Origin: CAVWDI01 sp963793095
GTDB taxonomy: Bacteria; Chloroflexota; Anaerolineae; Anaerolineales; UBA4823
Direction: 5' to 3'
Assembly: GCA_963793095.1 (NCBI GenBank)
Contig: CAWBYY010000008.1
Location: forward strand, 1-64,000
DNA length: 64,000 bases
Positions 7,925 to 16,290 of this stretch are shown here, piece by piece; within the stretch, counting starts at the first letter, position 1, and the number at the start of each line of letters is the position of its first letter. The position numbers and the translations under genes are program-made. The notes below the pieces were generated by a model. It ran no database searches, was not told the DNA's origin, and was given only the letters and a program-made list of their open reading frames with translations.

Positions 7925-7941
7925 TACTCATTGAGTGAGTA
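7925..7941. promoter_or_regulatory. Candidate PadR operator (inverted repeat)
   Basis: A perfect inverted repeat TACTCA-TTGAG-TGAGTA ends 14 nt before the PadR start codon at 7956. PadR proteins usually repress their own operon through dyad operators near the promoter, so this is the likely site. No other copy was noticed in the window. Confidence 0.55.
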
Positions 7942-7955
7942 GTAACAGGTAATGC

Positions 7956-8498
7956 ATGCGCGCAAGTGATATCTCCCCCGAGTACCCGCTGCTGGGATTT
8001 CTTTCCCAGGAGCCTGCCCACGGCTACGAACTGAACAGGCGCCTGGATGAGGAATTGAAAGGCATCTGGAACCTGAGCCAGAGCCAGGTCTATAACATTC
8101 TCAAACGGTTGGAAGCCCAGGGGGATATCATCTCTGAAATTCAACCGGGGGAGGCTGGCCCGGACAAACGGCTGCTGAGCCTCGCGCCGAGTGGGGAGGA
8201 GCGCTTTAATTGTTGGCTGGAAGAACCCACTCCGGGTAGCACCCGGGCAGTCCGGATCGAGTTCCTGACTCGCCTGTATTTCGCCCGGAGCCGGAATAAA
8301 AATTACGCCCTGAATCTTATAAAAAATCAAAAACAATCCCTTGGAAAGGACATCGAACGCCTGGGTGGGGCCTACGATAAAATCCCGCCGGATTTAATTT
8401 ATTACCGGCTGTCTGCCCAGTTTCGGCTTCGGCAGTTGGAATCCTGCCTCGAATGGCTGGACGACTGCCGGGAGGATCTTGAAAAGACAGAAAATTAA
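7956..8498 (+). CDS. PadR-family transcriptional regulator
   Basis: A 180-aa repressor-like protein. Its N-terminal winged helix is classic PadR: LLGFLSQEPAHGYELNRRLDEEL, followed by LSQSQVYNILKRLEAQGDI and a wing ending in KRLLSLAPSGEE. The C-terminal half is a longer helical dimerisation domain (Vir_C-like class, subfamily 1). It is the first gene of the ABC-importer operon, starting about 17 nt before the substrate-binding lipoprotein, and carries a dyad directly upstream. It probably senses the imported ligand or a related stress signal and represses the operon. The ligand is unknown. Confidence 0.88.
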   Translation: MRASDISPEYPLLGFLSQEPAHGYELNRRLDEELKGIWNLSQSQVYNILKRLEAQGDIISEIQPGEAGPDKRLLSLAPSGEERFNCWLEEPTPGSTRAVRIEFLTRLYFARSRNKNYALNLIKNQKQSLGKDIERLGGAYDKIPPDLIYYRLSAQFRLRQLESCLEWLDDCREDLEKTEN

Positions 8499-8514
8499 AA
8501 GTAGGAGAAAATCA

Positions 8515-9675
8515 ATGAAATCACAAAAGCCAATTCTCGTAATAACACTGTTTGTGCTGCTGCTGGCTGCCTGTTCCACGGGCGGCTCGAGCCCGGTGCA
8601 GACTGCAGAAGAGGCAGTCGCTACTGAGGTTGAGCAAACCATGCAGGTTGAGCAAACTCTGGAGGAAAAAGCCGCCCAAATCAGCCTGACAGACGCCAGC
8701 GGGAACAACCTCAGCTTTGAAGGACCGCCCCAGCGCATTGTGGTCGCTGGGAAAGCGGGACAGTTAATCCTGCATTCAGCCTACCTGTTCCCCGAAGCGA
8801 ACGAGCGAGTTGTTGCAATGGAGCAGCGGCTGCAGAGGGATATCTCAATGCTGCCCCTGGTTGATCCAAAGCTGGATGAAAAAACCCAGCTGGAGAAAGA
8901 TGCTGCGGCGGAACAGATCGCACCTTCCCAGCCGGACGCGGTCCTGATGAAAACATATATGGCTGATGGGCTTGGCGAACCCCTGGAAGCGCTCGGCATC
9001 CCGGTGGTCTACTTCGACCTGGAGACCCCCGAACAATTCACCCGCGATATCCAGGTATTGGGGAACCTGCTTGACAACCCGGAGCGGGCAGAACAGGTTT
9101 TATCCTTTTACCAGGACCGGCTTGACGGGGTTGAAGCCGGGCTGGATGGACTGGCGCCGGATGAACAGCCGGGCGTCCTGCTGATCCAGTACGACAGCCG
9201 GGGCGGCGAGGTTGCCTTCAAGGTGCCGCCCGTGGAATGGCTGCAGACGATGATGGTCGAGCTTGCCGGAGGCGAACCGGTCTGGCTGGAGGCGGCTGAA
9301 GGGGGCGGCTGGACGGTTGTAAATTTTGAGCAGATCGCAGCCTGGAATCCCGAGACGATCATCCTGGTCGATTACTTCGGCGATACGGAGGAAGTGATCG
9401 CTGGGCTGGTCCAGGATGAAAAATGGCAGGCCTTGAAAGCGGTCCAGGAGGAAAAAATCTACGGTTTCCCGTCTGATTTCCTGAGCTGGGACCAACCTGA
9501 CCCACGCTGGATCCTGGGCCTGGAATGGCTTGCGACGGTCATCCACCCGGAGAGATTTGAATCCCTGGATATGCTGGACGAACTGAAAACATTTTACAGC
9601 GAGATGTACGGTCTGGATGCGGACGTGGTTGAAAAAGAGGTGCTTCCGCTGGTCAGCGGAGATATAGACCTGTAG
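8515..9675 (+). CDS. ABC importer substrate-binding lipoprotein, metal-chelate (FecB/BtuF) type
   Basis: A lipoprotein of about 386 aa. The ATG at 8515 follows GTAGGAG. A short signal peptide ends in the lipobox LLAAC, followed by a Ser/Gly/Glu-rich linker. The mature part is a two-lobed periplasmic-binding-protein type III domain: DASGNNLSFEGPPQRIV at the start, then repeated lobes with a long linking helix (LSFYQDRLDGVEAGLDG). Such proteins bind siderophores, haem or cobalamin. It is followed by a FecCD permease and an ATPase, so the importer is complete. No His or Trp pattern lets me choose the ligand. Confidence 0.86.
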   Translation: MKSQKPILVITLFVLLLAACSTGGSSPVQTAEEAVATEVEQTMQVEQTLEEKAAQISLTDASGNNLSFEGPPQRIVVAGKAGQLILHSAYLFPEANERVVAMEQRLQRDISMLPLVDPKLDEKTQLEKDAAAEQIAPSQPDAVLMKTYMADGLGEPLEALGIPVVYFDLETPEQFTRDIQVLGNLLDNPERAEQVLSFYQDRLDGVEAGLDGLAPDEQPGVLLIQYDSRGGEVAFKVPPVEWLQTMMVELAGGEPVWLEAAEGGGWTVVNFEQIAAWNPETIILVDYFGDTEEVIAGLVQDEKWQALKAVQEEKIYGFPSDFLSWDQPDPRWILGLEWLATVIHPERFESLDMLDELKTFYSEMYGLDADVVEKEVLPLVSGDIDL

Positions 9676-9683
9676 ATTCTAGA

Positions 9684-10703
9684 ATGGACCATCCGATAAA
9701 CGGTGCAAGCGGGCGCAGGCAGCAAGCCAGCCGGTGGTTGATTCTGACAGCCGGACTGCTGCTGGTGTTCGGCCTCTCAATCTTCATCGGGCGCTACCCG
9801 CAGCCGTACTGGATGCCGTTGAGCCGGCTGGGAGAGGACGAACTTGCACGTCAGCTCGTAACTGCGCTGCGCCTGCCGCGGCTGCTGGCGGCGCTGATGC
9901 TGGGCGCCAGCCTGGCCGCAGCCGGCAACGTGCTCCAGATGGTGTTCCGCAATCCGCTTGTTTCGCCGGGGATCCTGGGCGTCTCCCAGGGCGCAGGGTT
10001 CGGGGCAGCCCTGGCGATCCTGGCGTTCAGTTCAAGAGGGCTGACGGTTGAGCTTTCGGCTTTTGTGTTTGCCTGCCTGGGCCTGGCGCTTTCCTATCTG
10101 GTCGCCCGCCAGCTGCGCTACGGCGGTTGGGTACTGCGCCTTATCCTGTCCGGGATCGCAGTCTCGGCCCTGTTTTCAGCCGGGATCGGGCTGCTTAAAT
10201 ACCTGGCTGACCCGCTCACCCAGCTGCCGGAGATCACTTTCTGGCTGCTGGGTGGGCTGTGGGGCGTGACCTGGCGGGATGTGATCCTGATGGCCCCGTT
10301 TGTAGCCCTTGGACTGCTGGTGGTGTTCCTGATGCGCTGGAGACTGAATCTGCTCTCTCTTAGCGAGGAGACCGCCTTCTCGCTGGGTTCCCGGATCGGG
10401 CGCGAACGAGCGCTGCTGCTGGTCAGCGCGGTGGCAGCTATCGCGGCTGTAACGGCGGTGGCAGGCGTTATCGGATGGGTTGGATTGATCATTCCGCACA
10501 TCGCCCGCAGGATTTTTGGAGCCAGCGCCCAGGCCACCATACCGGCAACCATCCTGATCGGAGGCGCATTTGTTATCTTCTGCGACACAATCGCCCGCTC
10601 GCTGAGAGCCGGCGAAATCCCCCTGGGCATCATAACCTCCCTGCTGGGCGCCCTGATTTTTATCCTGCTGATGGCCTCGGTCGGTGCCAGGTGGAAACCA
10701 TGA
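9684..10703 (+). CDS. FecCD/BtuC-family ABC transporter permease
   Basis: A 339-aa permease with about nine or ten hydrophobic helices. Family hallmarks are LRLPRLLAALMLGASLAAAGNVLQ near the N-terminus, NPLVSPGILGVSQGA, the coupling region FSLGSRIGRERA and GVIGWVGLIIPHIAR near the C-terminus. It mediates translocation of a metal-chelate or cobalamin-type ligand. It starts 8 nt after the binding protein and overlaps the ATPase gene by ATGA. Only one permease gene is present, so it would act as a homodimer. Confidence 0.9.
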   Translation: MDHPINGASGRRQQASRWLILTAGLLLVFGLSIFIGRYPQPYWMPLSRLGEDELARQLVTALRLPRLLAALMLGASLAAAGNVLQMVFRNPLVSPGILGVSQGAGFGAALAILAFSSRGLTVELSAFVFACLGLALSYLVARQLRYGGWVLRLILSGIAVSALFSAGIGLLKYLADPLTQLPEITFWLLGGLWGVTWRDVILMAPFVALGLLVVFLMRWRLNLLSLSEETAFSLGSRIGRERALLLVSAVAAIAAVTAVAGVIGWVGLIIPHIARRIFGASAQATIPATILIGGAFVIFCDTIARSLRAGEIPLGIITSLLGALIFILLMASVGARWKP

Positions 10704-11479
10704 CCGATGCGCTGATTTCAATCCGGGACCTGGAGTTTTCCTACAACGGCGACCACCGCAAGGTCCTTCAGGGGTTAAGCCTGGACCTGCCGGCTGGCTC
10801 GATCACCGCCATTCTGGGACCGAATGGGGCTGGAAAATCGACTCTGGTGCATATCCTGCTGGGGATCCTTAAACCCGCTGGAGGCCAAATATCAATCCTC
10901 GGAAAGAGCATCCAGGTATACACCCGGCGCGAACTCAGCCACCTGATCGCTTTTGTACCCCAGAGCGAGTATACCGCCTTCGATTTCAGCGTAATTGATT
11001 ATGTATTGATGGGGCGCGCCCCCCACATCGGGATGCTGCAGATGCCGACCAAAAAGGACATCGAGCGCACCCTGGAGCAGCTCGAGAACCTCGGCCTGAC
11101 CCACCTGGCACGGCGTTCTGTGCTCGAACTGAGCGGGGGTGAGCACCAGCTAGTCCTGATCGCCCGGGCCCTGGTTCAGGAGCCGCAGATGCTGCTCCTG
11201 GACGAGCCCACCACCCATCTCGACCTGAGCAACCAGGGGCGGATCCTCAATACCCTCACCAGGCTGGCAGAAGCGGGCACAACGGTTGTGTATACCACTC
11301 ACGACCCGGACTCAGCCGCCAGGACCGCCCAGTACCTGGTGCTGATGCGGGAGGGACAGGTGCTTTCAAGCGGTGAGGTAGGACCGGTGCTCACCGCCCA
11401 GAACCTTACCCGGACCTACGGGGTACCGGTGAGGGTGGTTCAGGTCGACGGGTATCCGTTCGTTTTGTTGGAATCGTAA
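10700..11479 (+). CDS. FecE/BtuD-type ABC transporter ATPase
   Basis: A protein of about 259 aa whose ATG overlaps the permease stop. It has Walker A GPNGAGKST, Q-loop FVPQSEYTAFDF, the signature LSGGEHQL, Walker B MLLLDEPTTHLDL and the switch His in YTTHDPD. The signature is LSGGE where LSGGQ is typical, which is tolerated in this family. It powers the importer encoded immediately upstream. The frame is open further upstream inside the permease gene, but the coupled ATG is the obvious start. Confidence 0.92.
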   Translation: MTDALISIRDLEFSYNGDHRKVLQGLSLDLPAGSITAILGPNGAGKSTLVHILLGILKPAGGQISILGKSIQVYTRRELSHLIAFVPQSEYTAFDFSVIDYVLMGRAPHIGMLQMPTKKDIERTLEQLENLGLTHLARRSVLELSGGEHQLVLIARALVQEPQMLLLDEPTTHLDLSNQGRILNTLTRLAEAGTTVVYTTHDPDSAARTAQYLVLMREGQVLSSGEVGPVLTAQNLTRTYGVPVRVVQVDGYPFVLLES

Positions 11480-11484
11480 CTAGG

Positions 11485-12030
11485 ATGTTTGGTAAAGGTA
11501 AAATTTATCTTGTCAGCGGGGAAATTGAAAGCGGAAAAACCAGGTTCTGCCGGGACGCGGCGGATTACTTAAAGGAAAAGGGCTGGGATACAGCCGGTCT
11601 GCTTGCCCCGGCGGTCTTTGAGGGTGGCCGCAAGACCGCCATCGAAGCTCTTGATCTGCGCAGCGGGGAGCGCCGCCGCCTGGCGGAATTGAACGAACCC
11701 AACAGGACCCCGAGCAGCATCCAAACCAAACGCTGGCGGTTCATCCCGGAAACATTGCGCTGGTGCAACCAGGTGCTGGAATCTGCAGCGCCTTGCGACC
11801 TGCTGGTAGTCGATGAACTGGGGCCGCTTGAACTGGAGCGAAATGAGGGCATGCTGGCTGGCTTTAAGGCGATTGATTCGGGTCTGTACCGGGTATCACT
11901 GGCCGTTGTGCGCCCCTCTCTGCTGCACAAAGCGTTCGTGCGCTGGCCCGGGGTGGAGGTGGTTAAGATCAGTGAACTGAACGATGCTTCGATGTCAGAA
12001 AATGAGTGGCTGAGACGTTTGATCAGGTAA
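11485..12030 (+). CDS. THEP1-like P-loop nucleoside-triphosphatase
   Basis: A 181-aa NTPase. It has Walker A GEIESGKTRF near the N-terminus and Walker B LLVVDELGPLEL, the pattern of the nucleotide phosphatase/kinase THEP1 family (PF03266), known for thermophile NTPases and mammalian NTPCR. The THEP1 DE[IL]G motif after Walker B is intact. It lies 5 nt after the ABC ATPase and is clearly in the same operon, although nucleotide hydrolysis has no obvious role in chelate import. It may act on a nucleotide-linked ligand such as a cobamide precursor or a molybdopterin-like cofactor, but that is a guess. This is the last gene of the operon. Confidence 0.8.
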   Translation: MFGKGKIYLVSGEIESGKTRFCRDAADYLKEKGWDTAGLLAPAVFEGGRKTAIEALDLRSGERRRLAELNEPNRTPSSIQTKRWRFIPETLRWCNQVLESAAPCDLLVVDELGPLELERNEGMLAGFKAIDSGLYRVSLAVVRPSLLHKAFVRWPGVEVVKISELNDASMSENEWLRRLIR

Positions 12031-12281
12031 TTCAATAATCCAAACTCACTCGTATGCTGCACTGTCGTTTCCCTTATTTTTCAATGGCGGGTTGTTATTT
12101 CCAGACCGGTTTCGACAATCCCCTTTTTGCTTATATAATATAAATACCGCATGAAGTCACATGGAGAAGACACTTTATCCCATGAGTCAGGTAGATAGGA
12201 TTTCCAATAGGGAACCTCAGATTAAAAAGACCTTCGAATGTGCTTCTTATTGAAATGGATATATCATTCGAATTTCAGTAA

Positions 12282-12806
12282 TCTATCACAGATGGGCTAC
12301 CAGAACCAGTAATGGTAATAAGTCTGGATTACCGGGTAATGCTGATGAACAAAGCCGCCCACCAATTTTTCGCAGAAAGGAAGGAATTTCAGGGTCCGGT
12401 ATTTTGTTACCAGATGTCGCATATTCGGGATAATCCCTGTACGGAGATCCATCACCCTTGCCCAATAAAGGAAGTGCGAAAAACTGGCCGACCTGCGCGA
12501 GTCCTGCACCAGCACTTCAGCGCTTCTGGTAAAACGAGATCTGTTGAAGTCTTGGCCTCACCATTATGGGGTCTGGAGGGTGAATAAATCGGAATTATCG
12601 AATTGATACGAGACGTAACGAATCAAATTAAGGAAGAAAAGGAACTGATAGACTGTAACAAAAAAATGCAGTCGCTCAGTATTCAATACTTAGCGCTCCA
12701 TTACCCTAAACAGACAAAAGCACATATCAACTCACCCTATCAACTCTTCATAAAGAACTGGTTTCTGAGATTTTTGAAAGCGAATGGAGCGGAGGTTATG
12801 CGTTGA
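12282..12806 (+). pseudogene. Remnant of a PAS-domain sensor protein
   Basis: A decayed PAS domain. In one frame, coding begins at DGLPEPVMVISLDYRVMLMN just after a TAA, continues through a Cys-rich PAS core (CYQMSHIRDNPCTEIHHPCPI) and meets a TAA at 12585-12587. Downstream, the same frame goes on with IGIIELIRDVTNQIKEEKE, the standard end of a PAS domain before a coiled coil, and stops at 12806. The sentence is only sensible if read through the TAA, so this is a nonsense mutation in a former sensor gene. No histidine kinase, cyclase or other output domain remains. The surroundings are AT-rich. Confidence 0.7.
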
Positions 12807-12944
12807 AATTACACCAAACTGTTCAGTTAGCCATGGAAACCTTTTGAAGAGGCATTTTGGGTCTTAAATGGAAAGTCAAACAACCATCAATTATTACCTG
12901 ACGCTCACAGGTACATTTTATAGCGACTTATTAAGGTATAGCAA

Positions 12945-13514
12945 ATGCGAAAATTAATACTGGTGTCACTGTTGATCCTTATTTTCTTTGTGTGTTTGGG
13001 GCTGGTGGGCGGTACCCTGTTTTTTCTGGCTGAGAATCAAGGGTTTCTATCCAGGTGGGAGGGATTGGGAGTGACTCCTGAGAAGTCTGTGGAGATTGTT
13101 ACGGGAGACATCAATACGGTATACGTCAGGACTGATTCCGGCAGTATTTACGGATGCAGACATGAGGAAAAGGATGTTTCGCAATCTTGCTGGTTCAAAG
13201 CATCGCCCCCGCTCGATGTTGATCCTGAGACTGTATTTGACAGCCCTCTGTACGATGGTGCGCCCGAACCGCCAAACAACTCGATCCTTGACGACCTGGA
13301 TGCGACCATCTGGTATGCGGATGCGGCATTCGAAACGCGGTATGCCCTGGATGCAGATAGTATGGTTTGGAAGTGGGAATACGACCGGAACTGGCTGGAT
13401 ATCTTCACATGTTTTCTCGGCCCCCTGGTAGGAGCCGCGGTTGGGCTCCTGTTGGCGATTGGTTTGTGGTTTTTTGTATGGATAAGCCAACTCTTACGCC
13501 GCAGAGAGGTTTAA
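12945..13514 (+). CDS. Predicted membrane protein of unknown function with extracytoplasmic domain
   Basis: A 189-aa protein. It has an N-terminal membrane segment (LILVSLLILIFFVCLGLVGG), an extracytoplasmic domain of about 110 residues containing CRHEE and CWFK cysteines that could form a disulfide, and a C-terminal membrane segment (LVGAAVGLLLAIGLWFFVWI) ending in an RRREV cytoplasmic tail. The ATG follows TTAAGG at good spacing. I recognise no family. It lies in the decayed AT-rich zone but appears intact. Confidence 0.6.
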   Translation: MRKLILVSLLILIFFVCLGLVGGTLFFLAENQGFLSRWEGLGVTPEKSVEIVTGDINTVYVRTDSGSIYGCRHEEKDVSQSCWFKASPPLDVDPETVFDSPLYDGAPEPPNNSILDDLDATIWYADAAFETRYALDADSMVWKWEYDRNWLDIFTCFLGPLVGAAVGLLLAIGLWFFVWISQLLRRREV

Positions 13515-13671
13515 GAACTCTTAGAAAATTGGACAATAAGGTCATATTGTGGCAGAAATCGCAGAATCATTCCGGGACAGTTTTTATATCCGAGAAAAAT
13601 GTAAACGGACAGGTGTTAGTTCTGCCAGGTGAACGCCAGGTTAATTACTATGATAAACCAGAGGTAATTCG

Positions 13672-14088
13672 TTGAAACCCTTATCAGAACAGCATTTCGA
13701 GGAATGGATGGTCAGGTACGGTAAAGCCAGCGCAGAAAATGATGCGAAAGCCTCGTCCGAATTGTTCGCATCGGACGCCGAATATTATGAAACGCCATTT
13801 AAGGAGCCGTTAGTCGGGAAGGATGCCATTTACCAATACTGGAATGAGGGTGCAAATAGATTGAAAGACAAGGAATCCACTTTTAAGATAATAGCTATGA
13901 AAGACAATCTTGGAATTGCAAGATGGCAGTCGAAATTCACTGTAATCCAAACAGGCAGAAGGGTGGCTCTGGATTGTATATTCCTTGTGGAGTTTGATGA
14001 GCATAAAAAATGTAAGGTTTTTCGTGAGTGGTGGCATCTTATGGATATTAATCAGGAGAGACCAGCGATTATTGAAAAGGAGCAATAA
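13672..14088 (+). CDS. SnoaL/NTF2-like fold protein
   Basis: About 138 aa from a TTG start preceded by AGAGGTAA; an ATG at 13708 is an alternative. The pattern YGKASAENDAKASSELFASDAEYYETPF followed by LVGKDAIYQYW is typical of SnoaL-like polyketide-cyclase-type NTF2 folds, and the strand IARWQSKFTV and the Trp-rich strand FREWWHLMD complete the cone. Members range from enzymes to simple ligand binders, so the role cannot be set. It sits on its own between an unknown membrane protein and decayed sequence. Confidence 0.7.
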   Translation: MKPLSEQHFEEWMVRYGKASAENDAKASSELFASDAEYYETPFKEPLVGKDAIYQYWNEGANRLKDKESTFKIIAMKDNLGIARWQSKFTVIQTGRRVALDCIFLVEFDEHKKCKVFREWWHLMDINQERPAIIEKEQ

Positions 14089-14407
14089 AATTGGAAGACA
14101 GGAGCGCGAAAAAAGGTACCTATGGCTGTTATTATTTTCTGCAGCAGTTATTTCTGGGGGTTGCTTTCGTAATTAAGTTTGATTAAATGACGATCAAAAG
14201 AATAATGTTTGATAATGGTTCTGAATTGATTTTTTAAAGCAAATAGATACCAAACAACTTTAAATCTATATCAAATAATCGGAGGAGGTTGAAAAGATTC
14301 GAAATTGTTACTTATACTGGTTTCCACCAGCTATGGAAAATATCAAGGCATTGTTCATAACAGGATTAAAAATAAAGAACCTACTTATTAGATCGAGGGG
14401 GAACGAA
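14089..14407 (+). other. Intergenic, AT-rich, one doubtful micro-ORF
   Basis: No supported gene. A 31-codon frame from a TTG at about 14091 (with AGGAG upstream) to about 14187 encodes a short hydrophobic peptide containing LFLGVAFVIKF. It could be a micro-protein or chance. The rest is AT-rich without clear structure. Confidence 0.25.
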
Positions 14408-14624
14408 ATGGATATTAAAAGGATAATTATTATGCTGGCACATACCTTGGTCGGAGGGGCGCTTTGCGGTGCTTCGATGGGAATTGGTATGGCAACGATA
14501 TCTCTATATGTTTGTCATCCCAGCCGCTACCTGGATTCCATTTACACTGATATTCTTTTCAACCTATCTGACCGGGGAAGATGTTGAGAGAAAAACTGAA
14601 TACCAGGAAGGGTTATCCGAGTAA
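14408..14624 (+). pseudogene. Internally deleted small membrane-protein gene
   Basis: The start is good: ATG at 14408 after GAGGGGG, then MDIKRIIIMLAHTLVGGALC and further hydrophobic residues, the first helix of a small polytopic protein. About 37 codons in, the frame loses sense and stops at 14587. In the next frame, from 14532, a hydrophobic helix WIPFTLIFFSTYLTGEDVER continues to a proper TAA at 14622-14624. The two halves look like the first and last helices of a roughly 130-aa membrane protein with the middle missing. I infer an internal deletion with frame change; the family match is from memory only. Confidence 0.5.
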
Positions 14625-14681
14625 TACTTGAATCCAATATAACCAATTATTAAATGAAGGGAAAAGACAAGGGTTTTGAAG

Positions 14682-14858
14682 ATGAATAATATCTCCACAA
14701 ATAAGAGGGGGTACTTTTTTGCTGCACTTGCAGGCGCGATTGGAGGCGGGCTGACAGTGGCTATCGTTACAAAAGCTTTACCGAAGATGATGCAGGCCAT
14801 GATGAAGAATATGATGGCAACAATGGCGGAATCCGGGTGCGATCCCGGAGATATATGA
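14682..14858 (+). CDS. Small methionine-rich membrane protein (58 aa)
   Basis: A 58-aa protein with ATG at 14682 and CAAGGG upstream. It has a single glycine-rich membrane helix (FAALAGAIGGGLTVAIV), then a Met-rich amphipathic stretch (KMMQAMMKNMMATM) with eight methionines, and ends in ESGCDPGDI with one cysteine. Met and Cys clusters at the membrane face recall copper-binding tails, but there is no copper gene next to it. I do not recognise a named family. Confidence 0.5.
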   Translation: MNNISTNKRGYFFAALAGAIGGGLTVAIVTKALPKMMQAMMKNMMATMAESGCDPGDI

Positions 14859-15010
14859 CAGCAGATTATGGCAGGCTTCGGCGAAGCCCGGGATAACAAG
14901 TCCATCTCACGCGAGGGCAGCACTTAAAACTTAAGGGCACTTACCAGAGAATCAAGGGGGAAAATCGTGCTGGGAATGTGACAGAATTTTGATTTATAAG
15001 GGGAGTGGGG

Positions 15011-16225
15011 ATGAAAAACATAATGAAGAAAGTACTCCTGCTGGGAGCCGGATTTATTGCTATCACCCTGATTTTGTACCTGATAGCGGGCTCCCTGGTA
15101 TATCCCCCCGAGTATATAAGAAGGGCGATACTGTGGGGGGAGTCGGATGTATATGATTACCAGAAATTTCCTGAACGCAAAATAGAACCGGGTGATGACC
15201 CATTCAAGTTTGAGATCAATTATGAGGATGAGTCAGTTCAAGCCTTTTTTGAAGCTGATCCTAAAATCGATGACCTGGATTCGTTTCTTGCCGAGACTAA
15301 AACACAAGCTTTTCTTGTAATCCATAATGACCGGATTATATACGAAAGGTATTTCAATGGTGTAAAGCGCGATTCGATCGTCACTTCCTTCTCAGTCGCC
15401 AAATCTTTCACTTCCGCACTGGTGGGGATCGCCATCCATGAAGGTTATATCGGCAGTGTTGAAGACCCGATTACCCTTTATCTTCCGGAGCTTGAAGAGA
15501 GGGATGTGCGGTTTAAAAACATAACCATCCGTGATTTGTTGATGATGGCTTCTGGGATAAATTATTCAGATGTGGTCCCTTTGCTGCATGACGATGGGGC
15601 CAAGACTTATTATTACCCGGATCTTCGAGATATCGCTCTCCACGGAACACACATTGCTGGCCATCCTGGAGAACATTTCCTGTACAACAATTACCACCCG
15701 CTCCTGCTGGGGATGATCCTGGAGCGATCGACGGGAATGACAGTGGCTGGTTATCTGGAGCAGAAAATATGGAAGCCGGTTGGGATGGAATATGCAGGTT
15801 CCTGGAGTCTGGACAACCCGGAGAGCGGCTTTGAAAAAATGGAAAGCGGCATCAATGCACGCGCAGTTGATTTCGCCAAGCTTGGACGCTTGTTTCTAAA
15901 TCAGGGGGTATGGAATGGCAGTGATGTCATCCCAACTGCCTGGATTACCGAGTCGACGGAGGAGGATAAGTCGATCCAACGGGAAAATTATTATCCCGCG
16001 GACGAATTTTTCACGAAAGCAGAAGGGTATTACAAATATATGTGGTGGGGATTACCACGTTCCGGGGGCGTGTATGATTATTCCGCGGCAGGAAAATACG
16101 GACAATTCATCTACGTCTCGCCCGAGGCGAATTTAATCATCGTTCGGAACGGAGAAAAATACGGAATTGAATTTGCAGATTGGTTACAGGTTTTTTACCG
16201 GTTTGCCAGCAGTATCGCGAAATGA
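15011..16225 (+). CDS. Serine hydrolase, class C beta-lactamase/penicillin-binding-protein fold
   Basis: A protein of about 404 aa. The ATG at 15011 has GGGGAG upstream and is preferred over a GTG at 15005. An N-terminal hydrophobic anchor is followed by the beta-lactamase fold: SxxK in SFSVAKSFTSALVG (catalytic Ser and Lys), YxN in LYNNYHP, and a third-strand motif around AAGKYGQF. Homologues are DD-peptidases, esterases or 6-aminohexanoate hydrolases. It is probably anchored outside the membrane and could act on peptidoglycan or esters. It stands alone, and the CPBP protease follows after about 65 nt. Confidence 0.85.
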   Translation: MKNIMKKVLLLGAGFIAITLILYLIAGSLVYPPEYIRRAILWGESDVYDYQKFPERKIEPGDDPFKFEINYEDESVQAFFEADPKIDDLDSFLAETKTQAFLVIHNDRIIYERYFNGVKRDSIVTSFSVAKSFTSALVGIAIHEGYIGSVEDPITLYLPELEERDVRFKNITIRDLLMMASGINYSDVVPLLHDDGAKTYYYPDLRDIALHGTHIAGHPGEHFLYNNYHPLLLGMILERSTGMTVAGYLEQKIWKPVGMEYAGSWSLDNPESGFEKMESGINARAVDFAKLGRLFLNQGVWNGSDVIPTAWITESTEEDKSIQRENYYPADEFFTKAEGYYKYMWWGLPRSGGVYDYSAAGKYGQFIYVSPEANLIIVRNGEKYGIEFADWLQVFYRFASSIAK

Positions 16226-16290
16226 CCTGAAGATAACATAATAATTATATTCTGGTGAAAGCCCGTTTCATTATCGGGAGGGTATACAGA

